This document shows, one piece after another, positions 35,503-46,256 of a stretch of DNA of 64,000 nucleotides. The notes under the pieces are model-generated. The model worked only from the letters and a program-made list of their open reading frames with translations, ran no database searches and was not told the origin of the DNA. Numbering within the stretch: position 1 is the first letter of the stretch; each line of letters starts with the position of its first letter. The stretch spans positions 186,001 to 250,000 of the forward strand of contig JAEQBH010002430.1 in assembly GCA_016808115.1 (NCBI GenBank). Reading direction: 5' to 3'. The position numbers and the translations under genes are program-made. This DNA comes from Tetrastigma voinierianum (taxonomy: Eukaryota > Streptophyta > Magnoliopsida > Vitales > Vitaceae).

Positions 35503-35977
35503 TCTTTCTCTCTTCTTCTCTCCCAATCAAACTAGGAAAATGGGCTCTTTTTTCCCTAATTCATCTTTTGTCCCAACTTAAGTTTATGTTGGATGTGTGG
35601 CCCACGTCGTGCCATGTGTCTACCCTCGTTTGGGTCCGATTATGGTCTGAAGCGATTTATTTCATCTTCGTTCGAGTTCAACTTATATCCCATGAACTTA
35701 ACTCAAGTTATTTCTTAACTTTCGAGATTTTCGTAAACAATCTCTTACCCGGGAGTCACTAGACACCCATCACCTCGAAAAACGTGAAAAATTACCGTCT
35801 CTGAATTTGACGAAATTGCTTAGTAACTAGATTTTATTTGGTGATTTAATCCACTGTGAGGTCTATTTCCTCATTACCCAAGATCTAGAAAATTTGATTT
35901 TCAACAACATACTATTCAACAATTCTATCAAGCTTTCCAAATTTTCGTAAAAATTACTTTTTCGAAGCCACAAACCC

Positions 35978-37175
35978 CATGTCTTTAAGGACTATAACCC
36001 AAGGGCAAGATCAACCCCATAATACACCCATACTAGGGTGTCTTACTCGAGGGATTTAGGGACTTTCACCCAAGGACCCACGGTCCCATATAAACAAGTA
36101 ACATGTGATGATTTGCATATTTTCAAATTTTACCCTATAGCAATTTTGTTTTATCATTGTTTTCCATTGCTAACCAATCTTGTAAATTGACCACATCATA
36201 GCCCATTTCCATCATAGAAGTCATGAGTCTCCCGCTAAGAATTCCATCTCATTATAGTGTTCAAATCACCCACACCAATGCAATAAGGGCAACAAAATAT
36301 GGTGCATTTTTCCTGGATACATGTCAAGCATAGAGATTGCAACATATATTTCATGCAAAGAAAACATAGATAAGCACTAGAATTGTATAAAATTCCCTAC
36401 CTAATTCAAATAGAACAATCTAATTCAGGTCCATTTACACAAAATCACATAATTAAGGTCAAAAGATATTGTGGTTACTACAACTTTAAATCATTTGGTT
36501 CTTACAACCCTAATTTCCCAATTCTTTAACTTTCATTCATGTAGACTTCGACATAGTTAGAACTTGGTTAACCCCTTTCCAAGTGGTAAAATTATTTTCT
36601 TCAATTAGCTAACTAAATAACCACTTTAATTCCAATTAAACTTAACCCATTGATTAGTTTTAAGAACATAACCTCAATCATTCTCCTAATCACTAAAATA
36701 GTTTCCAAACTCAACAATCTTCATAACCTACTTTGCTAATTTCTCTTCATATAACCAGCTGAAACCAAATAATCTGGAATATATTAGCTTTATTCTATGA
36801 TTAGACTTAATTAAAGACAACTTAAACTAACTTTTTATTTCATTTAAACCAAGATTTATCATTAAATAGCATCAACTAATCATTAGGCATCATAAACAGT
36901 CAAGATCACGTACCTTCTTCTTCTTCTCCAAGATCTCTTCTCCCCCTCTCTCTCTAACTTCTCTCTTTAAACTGAAAAAAATGCAACTAGCCCCAACAAC
37001 CCTTTAAAACCTTATTAGCAAGCTTGAGGTGGCAACTTTGAGGTGGCATGCTTGAGGGCTGCCACCTATCTTCTTTTCCCCATTTTTGTAATTTGGTCTT
37101 CCTATTATTTAGTATTTGAACTTGAAAACTTACCACATGGTTCTTGAAGTTTTATAGCGTTATTCAATTTTAACA
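35978..37175 (-). mobile_element. LTR E, right part
   Basis: AT-rich, no coding motif. A CT-rich segment (36910-36970, 'cttcttcttctccaagatctcttctcccc') recalls the 5' untranslated side of antisense LTRs. It ends ...TTTTAACA at 37175, just before the gag region of element D resumes. Assigned as the second half of the LTR begun at 4055. Confidence 0.45.
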
Positions 37176-38405
37176 GGGTTAGTTGGAGTTTCAGCCGCAG
37201 CAATCGAAACAATGGCAAGGAATAATCTATTCTTCAGAGGTGAATTTTCTGATGATTTTAAGAAGTTGTGACCTTTTTACTTTTATGGTACTTCAGATCC
37301 GACTGTGGAAGAGGCTGATTATGAACAGAGAATCTCACGTGTTGATGACTCACATACAGTTCACATAACCTTATGTTATTAATCATGACATTTGCATATA
37401 GATTTAATGACTTAGAGATCGCATAATCATATCAATACGAAGTCTGAGAGACTATTACAGGTGAATCTTATAGGTGTGGTAAAGATGCACGTAGAGAGTT
37501 ATCACCAACGCGGATAAGGATTAAATGGATTTCAAAGGTTCAGACAGGATCACAGTTTTGACTAGCGATATCACTTGTTACAGAGGAGGAGAAAGCATCG
37601 AAGCTCTGGTGATTGTAATGAAACTTACTTAAAGAACAAGATATCCATTCTAAAGTTGAGTGCATATTCAGAGGTGGTGGACAAAGCTCTTATAGCAAAG
37701 AGGGACAATAAGGAACTCCAACAATACAAGGAACGACAAAGGAAGAGGAATAGGAGTGATGATGCCCTTGGTGTCCAAGCATAAAAAAGGTTGGTTTCAA
37801 CTAATTATCAGAATGAACAAGAAAGAATGCAAAATCTAAATGTGATTTGTACTATTTGTGGTAAGAAACATTGGGGTAAGTCATGCTATAAAGAATCTAG
37901 AGCCTATTTTAGTTATGGGAAGTTTGGACACATGATTCGGGATTGCCCAGAGAAAAAGAAAATTGTAATTGGAAAACCTAAGGAGGACAATAAGGCGGAT
38001 AAACAAAAGTCTAAGGCCCAAGGAAGGGTTTTTGCTATAACTCATTTGGATGCTCAAGGCACCTCTAATGTGGAGATAGGTACAATTTGACTTCCCACCT
38101 TATATGTTAGAACCTTAATTGATCCAAATGCGAACTCATTGTTAATTTAGTACTCTTTGATCTTAAGGAATTTTTGTGTGATTTTGATGATAAATTAATT
38201 AGTTTATTAACATGTCTTGTAAATTGTTTAGGAATATAATGACCTTCTACTTTCCCAGTTAGCTTAAGTTTTGTTATAAAAACATTTCCTAAAGGGGCAA
38301 TAGTAGTATTAAGGAAGCTACTTGGAAATTGTGAGAGACAAAAAAAAAAAACTTTATTAATTTAAGATCTAGGCATAATAAGTTTAGAGGACTAAACTTT
38401 TTTTT
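37176..38405 (+). pseudogene. gag remnant of element D
   Basis: A likely start is the ATG at 37212 (MARNNLFFRGEF), followed by SDDFKKL, a stop, then FYGTSDPTVEEADYEQRIS, the chromoviral gag start. The middle capsid is scrambled (37380-37560). 37575-37784 has a basic region with DNKELQQYKERQRKRNRSDD. The frame 37791-38090 holds CTICGKKHWGKSC and then AYFSYGKFGHMIRDCP: a two-knuckle nucleocapsid in which two Cys of the second knuckle have become Tyr (TGT to TAT). Next come a basic linker and VRTLIDPNANSLL, a protease active site in which DPGA/DSGA has become DPNA. The rest of pol is missing; 38150-38405 leads straight to the polypurine tract. Confidence 0.8.
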
Positions 38406-38418
38406 AAGGAGGGGAGAA
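38406..38418 (+). other. Polypurine tract of element D
   Basis: AAGGAGGGGAGAA directly before the LTR start TGTGATGCCCC at 38419. Confidence 0.85.
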
Positions 38419-39764
38419 TGTGATGCCCCAAATTCTATTTAGGAGTAAAAGTGTACTTTAAAAAAAAGGATAATAATTAATAAATTAAATCAATTTATTA
38501 AGGATATAAATCTTTTTGTATTCCAAATACAAAACCCTAAGTATAAATTAGAATGTTACACCCTTTTTAGTCACAAAAACTCTTTATGCAAAAGTTTAAG
38601 AGATTAGAGAAAACAAAGAATTGAAGGTTTTAAGGTTCGAGATTTGAAGATCTTGGAGTTCAAAGTTTGAAGCTTTATTTTTCGGGTGAAGAGTATATCT
38701 GTCTTAAGATTCTTTGAGGAACACTAGTTTTAACTCCTTTGAGGTAAGGGATTATAATACAGATTTTAAAAATATAATATTATTATTATATATGTATAAG
38801 ACTTTGTAAAATAAATTATTTATTTTCTATATTTTTGGATTGTGAAAAGTTATAATTTTTTTTTATATATTATGAATTATGAAATTTTTCATTATTTATT
38901 TGACTATCTATGGATTAAATAGTGATTTTGCATGAAAGTATGTTTATGTTTTATTTTATGAAAAATATAAATTTTGGAGATATGATGAAATTGTTTTATA
39001 AATTTGAATTGGAGAGAAAAAAAAATCTTTTACTTTGCTTTATTACCCTCGTCAATGAGTTATGATAATTGACTATAACCCTCGTCAACAGGCTACAGTA
39101 GTTGACACTATGACCTTTGTCGATGGGTTATAATATTTGACACTATGACCCTAGTCAACGAGTTATAACAGTTGACTATCATTAATGTTCCACAAAATTC
39201 AAGACTATTTGTTATTCGAATATCTGAGAACAAATATCTTTGAGTGGTTTGATTTGGATTTGGATACAAAATTATTTGTTATGAATATGAAGTTTTGATA
39301 CAAAGTTTGAATTTTTGTTTTTTTATATTCTGAAAGTTTTTATGAAATTGGTTTATGTTATATCTCAGTTTTGGAAATAATTGTGAAAAATATTTGATCC
39401 ATAAAACTATATTATTATTTCTTACTGTGCTTTGAGCTTATCTTATTTCTTGACAAATTTTCAAAACCTTTAGTTCGGGTGAGGAATAACGGTTAAGATG
39501 AGAGTTTGACATTACTAGGAGTTTGGGGGTTTTGACCATATTTATTTATTTGGATATTTTTTAGAGTTAAAGTGTAGATTGGAAGTTTTAGATGAAGACA
39601 AGTTTGGATGATGTTTTAGTTTACGATTGTAACTTTGAAGATTAAAGATTTATATTTTATTATCATAATTAGGAATTTGATGTTTATAAATATTTCAATT
39701 ACAAGAAAATGATGTTTAGTATGAAATGACCATCATGTCCTGGGAGTGGTTTCAGGGCATGATA
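38419..39764 (+). mobile_element. 3' LTR of element D
   Basis: 1,346 bp from TGTGATGCCCC to GGGCATGATA. Its last 900 bp match 2986-3882. A direct repeat motif 'tgacactatgaccctagtcaacgag' occurs in several degenerate copies at 39040-39180 (also 3180-3300). The end has decayed from CA to TA. Confidence 0.8.
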
Positions 39765-41571
39765 GTGGTCTTACATTATTTTTCTCCAACAAAATCTGAG
39801 AATCTCACTTGGGTCTTTACTTGTTGCTTGTTGTTTTTATTTCTCTCAATCATGTATATATATGTAAATTTACCTTCAATCAATTACTTTACAAAATAGT
39901 AATTTATAATTAGCTACTAACTATCAACTGAATCAAACATGACCTAAATCTGAAAACATAAAACACTAACGGTTTTTTTAACTCTTTTATTTTTTTAGAG
40001 AATTTTTTTAATATCTATTCATTTTGCATTAAATCCAACTTGTGTTCTTACCCTCCTGTATACTCATCATGAGTCAAGGCTCCAGGGCAAGAAAAAAATA
40101 TTCAAAAAATTGTTTCGTATAGTTTCTAATATTTGAAAATAACTATATAAGTACATAGAATGATTAAAAATAAAATATTAGGTTAAAATTAGAAAAAATT
40201 ATGTAAAGATGTACTCATTTAATTCTATTTAAAAAAATGTTTAAGGATGGAAAACTAAGGACAAATGTCATGATTTAAAAAATATTTCACAAAATGCAAG
40301 ATAAGAACTCAATAAACCTGGTATTATACCTAAGGTTTATTGAAATCTATCTTATATTTTTTATGCAATATTTTTTAAATCCGGATACTAGCTCTTTGTT
40401 TTCCATTTTTTATAATAAAATAAAATTAATACAACAGAAAATGATTTTCCCTAAAAATTATTTTTAAAATATCGAAAGCATATTAAAAAAGGTTTAAAAT
40501 ATTTAAAGTCTTAAAATAAATTTAATTTTATAAAACATTGTAAAATAGTTTTTTTTTTAAATAGTCACCAAATAGGCAGATAAATTTAATTCAACAAATT
40601 TTTTTTATAGTTTTTTTATTTTTATTTTTTATCTATTGTCCACACGAAAAATCCAATCAAGAATAAAAATGTTTTCACCACTTTTTTCTAAATAAAAGCA
40701 ACTCAATGTATTTGGGATTTGAACTTGAGACCTCCAACATGCACCATTAACTGAAATAACCAATTTATTAAATTCTATATATATATATATATATAATTAT
40801 TTTTAATTAAATATAAATTATATGTTCATAAAATTAAAAAGGTTTAAATCATCATTTTTGGGAAAATTATGTTATGGATCCCTATTTTAATTTATTTGAA
40901 AAATTATAATGAGAAGATCTGAATCCCTATAAATGGTCCAACAAAGCTTAAGTACAACCTTAATAAAATTTATGTAACAAAGCTTAGGTCCCTTCTGATA
41001 AATGATCCAACAAAGTTTAGGTACAATCTCACTAAACTTCGATGTCTTACTTAACACATATGATAGTTCCTATGGAAAACTATGTTATGGGGGTCTTAAC
41101 ATGAAATATTTGAAAATTTAGGCCCAAAGCTTATCAAACCTAGCCTAAGTCCTATTTGGACAAAATAATTGATAAAGAACCCAAATAATTGATAAAGAGT
41201 TCATGAAGTGGCAAAAACAATCTTGTCTCCCTAAAATACCCTCCATTCTTCTAACCCACAAGCCCTAACCCGATCCAAACATCTCCCTCTCATCTCTCCT
41301 TCTCCCTCTCATCTCTCCGAAGACCCAACCGATCGTCTCACTCTAATACTATCATCTCCCTCTCATCTCTTACTCTCCCTCTTATCTTTCACTCTTCCTC
41401 CCCTTTTCATCTCTCACTCTCCCTCTCATCTGACCCAAAGCCCTAACTTAAAAACCCCATAAACTAGTCCGTCTCATTTAAAGCTTCCATTTCCAAAGCA
41501 TGACCCAAAGTTACTACATGGTTGTGACCTCAACTGATCGAGATTGGTAAACTCAACTGGTTTACTGAGCT
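39765..41571. other. AT-rich region without recognisable gene or LTR
   Basis: About 1.8 kb with no long frame and no LTR start or end. It contains (TA)n at about 40779-40797, a SINE-like piece (40640-40790), two related segments 'ggtccaacaaagcttaagtacaa' (~40940 and ~41005) and a CT-rich tract 'tctccctctcatctct' repeated at 41285-41430. It may be the oldest, non-LTR background of the window. Confidence 0.5.
40650..40790 (-). other. Possible tRNA-derived SINE remnant
   Basis: On minus the segment reads ...TTTCAGTTAATGGTGCATG...GGAGGTCTCAAGTTCAAATCCC, resembling an A box and the RNA polymerase III B box GTTCAAATCC, spaced about 30 bases apart as in tRNA-related SINE heads. No acceptor stem or cloverleaf can be formed, so it is not a tRNA gene. 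Target duplication was not found. Confidence 0.3.
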
Positions 41572-43940
41572 TGTGATGCCCAAAATCCGGGAGCCCGTTG
41601 ATAACCCACAACTCCGCTGGAATTCCTCGTGAATTTCGGTGACCCAAGACCACCGTTGTTTCATTTATCGATCCATATTTTCAAAATCTGTGGCGCAGCC
41701 CTTGTCTGGGGAGCCTCTACCCAACATACAACCTGAATAACAATATAATCATAACCCATCCAAGATCTCAATAGAAGTAGTATTGACCCTACAGGGTCCA
41801 TCTGTCCATATCCCCAATATATACATCCCTTTACCTTGACCTATTCATTCACATTTAAATCTAAAATATGAAAATCAAATGCTTAATTACAGTCCAAAAG
41901 AGTTCGATCACGACCCTCTTACCATAATTACATACCCGACTATTAATATAATAGTCCAAAAGAATTTAATTACAATTCTTTTTACATAAAACACTTTTTA
42001 CAAAAGTATTGTCAAGGCCACATGTCAGCCTTCTTCACAATCACGGCCTCATCGGAGCGTCGTCTCCCTACAAACCCCCCGCACTAAAAAGGGGTCCTCG
42101 ATTCCGGGGTGAGCAATGCCCAAAGTGATAATCTCCTACAAGGGTTACTCCCCACCTAAGTGCTCATACAATGATCGGAACCAACCCATAATATCCAAGT
42201 GAAAAATGTCTACATGAATGTCGAGGTCATAGTTTGGAATGTCTTCATGCCCATATCCCGAGTCACTCACTAACTCCCTCACACATGCCTATGCCAAGTG
42301 TGACAATCGTCATTGGTAGTACCAGACACATATACCAGCCCACGGGCTCACCAAAGCACCCAACGGCAAGTGCGAATGGGCAACTAATCCCGAGTCAATC
42401 CGACTCTCATCACATAACTCAAAGTCTAAGGTGACACCATGACCATGTGTCTTCTTTCGGGCAATGTAACGTTCGGGCTTACGCCAAGGGTCTCTACACC
42501 GCTACAAAACTAATCACACCTCGTGCCCTTACACCCATGTTCCGTGCTTTCACCTAAGGGGGCACCTGCCTCTCTTGCTCCGCCCCAACACACATTATTT
42601 ATATTCTTTATGTTTTAAACCGTGAGACATTTATCGATGTCAGCCCAAAGCACAGCTCACTACCCATTCATCAACACCACCCATGATGGATGACTATACC
42701 CATGCACACACACCCACATGTCATGTCCCCGTGCATATGAAATGCGTGATATGCTATTTCATATGTCATGCTACGGCCAATAAGAGCTACATGCAACATT
42801 TATAAATTTCCTTGATAATTATATTTCCTACATATATCGATTCATCATTTCCAAGTTAATACATCACGCAGCTAATATATTAACATGATTTTTACACACA
42901 ACAACATGTTATTCAATTTTTTCCAACAATAACACACAAAATGGTGCCCAAATCTCTAATCATCAGAAATCGGGCACCTCGTCCATTCATCAAAATTACC
43001 GGGTGGATACCAAAACACACCATAAAACCCGAAGACATCGGTCCCGGGATTCAAACCAAACCTGAATCCAGTCTGAAAATGCCCGAAAACAGTCCCGAAA
43101 ATTCAGCCTAGACTGTCCAAAAATAGTCCCGAAAATTTAGCTGGGACTGTCTGAAAACAGTTTCGAAAATTCAACTCGGATTGTCCGAAAACAGTCCAAA
43201 AAATTCCTAAAAATTCCTACACTCAGTTTCAAAAAATTAGAACTGAAATTTACGGCATCTCACGACGTCTAAGAAAACCTCAAGCCATTAAATGGTCTTT
43301 AGGCTAGAAATAACACAATAGGAAAATTCTCTACCTTGTGGAGTTTGACGAAACTCTAAGATTTTGGTACCCACTCGTAGCTTGCGATGTGTGGATCAAC
43401 TTGCTTTTGCTCGATGAAAAACCTACAGATGATTGTGATCTTAGAGAGAGAAGAGAAAAATATTTTTTCCCTTCTCTCTCTCTCTCTCTTCGCTCTCACC
43501 CGCTCACCCCTAGCCTCCCCCTTTTTTTTCCTTTGTTTCCTTTTTGACTTTTTATCTTCTTTTTTTTCCATGTGTCCATCTCTCATTCGGTTCCGTTTCT
43601 ACCCTGAAACAATTTATTTATTTCAGTTCAATTTATTCATTAGCTCAAACCATTTCCTGACTTCCGAGATTTTTGTAAAAATCTTGTCCTTGGAGTCACT
43701 GGAGACTTATCACCTAGAAACTCATAAAAAATTCCGATTGTCTCATAATTCGACGAAATTTTTCTGGGTCACTAGATTTCGCGAGACGAATTTAACGACG
43801 CAGTCCATTTCGTCATCTAAGATCTAGGGAATTTTCTAGGCTTCCCTGAACCATTATGATAATTTATTTATTTTTATTATCATTTTGCCATTTTTGAAAA
43901 TTTCTAATTTTCCTGTGAGTTTATTAGAGTTTCATAAGAA
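41572..43940 (-). mobile_element. LTR G (antisense chromoviral LTR)
   Basis: Starts TGTGATGCCCAAAATCC and follows the class order: 'ttcgatcacgaccctcttacc' (~41910), 'ttaattacaattcttttta', the 'gtgagcaatgcccaa.gtgataatctcctacaagggttactcccc' block (~42107), the tgcatatgaaatgcgtgat block (~42735), hairpins at 43060-43232, a CT-rich tract at 43470-43570 and 'ctagatttcgcgagac' (~43770). The right limit is uncertain (gagtttca near 43937). Flank GAGCT on the left has no clear partner. Confidence 0.65.
43060..43232. repeat. Tandem GACTGT..CGAAAACAGTC stem units
   Basis: Four degenerate units of roughly 45 bp, each reading 'gactgtccgaaaacagtcccgaaaattcagct' or a variant. The arms GACTGT and ACAGTC can pair around CCGAAA. 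A further pair, CAGTTTC...GAACTG, closes the run at 43206-43232. Confidence 0.75.
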
Positions 43941-43944
43941 GGCT

Positions 43945-44791
43945 ATGAAATGAAATTCAGTCATCCAGTCAAGGTTACATCAATCGATCAATCAAGATTG
44001 GTACACTCGACCGGTCGATTGAGGAGTACTATGATTGAAACTGGCAGAGAGCTACCTTAATCGGTCGAGTGTACCAATCTCGACCAAGTCGATTGAGTTG
44101 TACCTTGAGTGAAATTCACCAAAAGGTCATTCAATCGATTGAAGTGTGGAACCTTAACCGATTGATTGAATTACATTTTCATGGAAACTAACAAAGAGCT
44201 CAGTCAACTGGTTGAATGATCTTTCCATGATGGGTAGTACCCATAGTTCATTTACATTGGACCCACGGTTTACTTATGTTGTACCTAAGGTTTTATCCAG
44301 TACCTTGACAGTTTGTTCCTAAGGTTAACATGTGTAGTACCCAGAGTTCATGAAGGTTGTACCCAAGGTTTGTATCCATTGTTTACAAATTGCAAATACA
44401 AACAAGTACTATTAGTAGTACCTATGGTATAGTTGGTTTGTACCCACATTACATTTAGTTTGTAACTAAGGTTTAAATGGGTTGTACCATAGATACATTC
44501 TATTTGTACCTAAGGTTAATTTGTGTAGTACCCAAAGTTCGTGAAAGTTGTACCTTGAGTTCATAAATGTTATACCCAAGGTTTAATCATATGGTACTTA
44601 CATTTTATTAATTGCAAAAACAAACAAGTGCTATTAGTAGTACCTATGGTATAGCTGGTTTGTACCCGCATTACATTTAGATTATACTTAAGGTTTAAAT
44701 GGGTACACCCTAGATACATTCTAATTGTACATAAGGTTACCTTGTGTAGTACCCAGAGTTTATAAAGGTTGTACCCACAATTTACTCATAT
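43945..44791. repeat. Two adjacent tandem-repeat blocks
   Basis: 43960-44215 has units of about 150 bp with 'gaaact.acagagagct' (44036 and 44190) and 'gattggtacactcgacc'-type text, including the 12-bp palindrome TCGACCGGTCGA. 44216-44790 has two-plus copies of a ~222-bp unit: 'caaacaagtactattagtag' at about 44401 and again at 44623, 'gtagtacccagagtt' at about 44335 and 44750. GTACC occurs every 20-40 bases throughout. Confidence 0.75.
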
Positions 44792-45524
44792 TGTAAAACC
44801 CGAGTACATTTGAACTTTTCCGAAAAAATAGCAAAACGGTGAATTGCCACAACGGTATGGGTTGCAAACTTGAAACTTTCTAGATCTTAGATGACAAAAC
44901 TGACCCACCGCTGGATTCGTCTCGCGAAATCTAGTTACCCAGATGAATTTAGTCGGATTCCGAGATAGTAAGATTTTTCATGTTTTTTGAAATGACTGGT
45001 GTTCGGTGACCCCCAAAAACGAGATTTTTAAGGAAAAATTTGAAAGTTGGAAAATAATTTAAATAAAGTTCATATAAAATAATTTGAACTTAAACCGGGA
45101 TGAAATTAATCGTTTTGGGGCAGAAACGGACCCAAACAAGTCGTGGACACGTGGCGCGACGTGGGCCAAGTCATTAAGATTAAAGATAAAGTTAGAAAAA
45201 CAAATCAGATTTTTGGGGAGAGAATATCTGATTTTGCTGGTTTTTATGTGAGAGAGGAAGAGGGAGTGAAAGAGAGCATCCAATCCTTCTTTCAGCGATC
45301 CTCGGAGTTCCGTTGGTCGGAATTCGTCGAGCCAAGAACTAAAGTTCATCTCCTCGACAAGGGCTACTGATGAGTCTAAAACTCATCTATTTTTAAGCTC
45401 ATTTTTCAAGTATATTTCAAGCTTAAAAGTTCAATTTAATGTAAAATTTTGGAGCTTTCACCCAAATTTATGTTTTGTAGGAAATTAAGAAAAAGAAGCA
45501 GAAATTAGCATTGTGCAGAAAAAG

Positions 45525-46165
45525 GGTCAATGTCGCGACATTAGATTTCCAATGTCGGACATTATGTGGAGAAGGTCTTGACACTACTGCAATGTAGCGA
45601 CATAGCCACGACATCAGTTGAAAAGGGGAAGGCATATGCCAATGTCGCGACATCATAACGACATTGTCATGACATCAAATCAATGTTGCGACATCAAAAG
45701 CAGCCTTAGCAGTCAAACTACATCAGATATCCAATGTCGCGACATCCGCCACGACATTGACAAAGGGCTTCAGAACATCAAGAGTCAATGTCGTAACACT
45801 AGGTTAGCAATGTCGTGGCATCAACTAAAATGATAAGAACAATAGGTCCAGTGTCGTGACATCAGCACGACATCAAATTTCAATCACAATGAGCCAAGTC
45901 ACGACATCAACTCAATATCGCGACATCAACTAAAGTGAGTAAAGTTGAAAGGCAATGTCGCGACATCAGAAAGTAACCTCAATATTCAAGAGCAATGTCA
46001 CGACAACCACTCAGTGTCGCGACATCAACTCAATGTCATAACACCGGAAAGGCAATGTCGCAACATTAGAGTTGATCTACAACATTGCATCTGAGTGAAT
46101 CGACATCAGATTCAGCCACGACATTGACAACTCCAATGTCGCGACATCACCAAGACAATCACCAT
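45525..46165. repeat. TGTCGCGACA palindromes in the solo LTR
   Basis: 'caatgtcgcgacat' recurs at about 45530, 45645, 45735, 45955, 46010 and 46135, with many decayed copies (GTCGTGACA, GCCACGACAT). Spacing is less regular than in element J. The spacer word CAATGTCGCGACATCA is conserved. Confidence 0.88.
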
Positions 46166-46246
46166 GACATCAATAGCCAGGGCAGAATTTCTAGGCTTTT
46201 CGAAGTGTGTGATTCTCACCTCATTTTTAGGGCCCAAGACCTGAGC

Positions 46247-46256
46247 CTATAAATAG
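46247..46256 (+). promoter_or_regulatory. TATA box of the Tat-like solo LTR
   Basis: CTATAAATAG, 15 bp after AGGGCCCAAG, the same layout as 22411-22432 and 28881-28907. Confidence 0.65.

Larger units (their letters stand above)
31449..35972 (-). mobile_element. 5' LTR of element C, containing a solo LTR
   Basis: Starts TATGACTCCCC and is colinear with 4777-7360. Without the nested solo LTR and one TSD copy (33514-35502) it is about 2,535 bp. The CGCCTAGGCG cluster is at 33065-33190. Its right end ...GAAGCCACA is followed by AACCC, the partner of AACCT at 4772. This fixes 4777-35972 as one insertion into LTR E. Confidence 0.75.

Noticed and set aside
36900..37010. CT-rich leader-like segment suggesting a host gene promoter
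   Set aside because: It is inside the antisense LTR E region; no start codon with a long frame or splice-consistent coding sequence follows.
40680..40760. Possible tRNA gene
   Set aside because: A B-box-like word is present but no acceptor stem, anticodon arm or cloverleaf can be formed.
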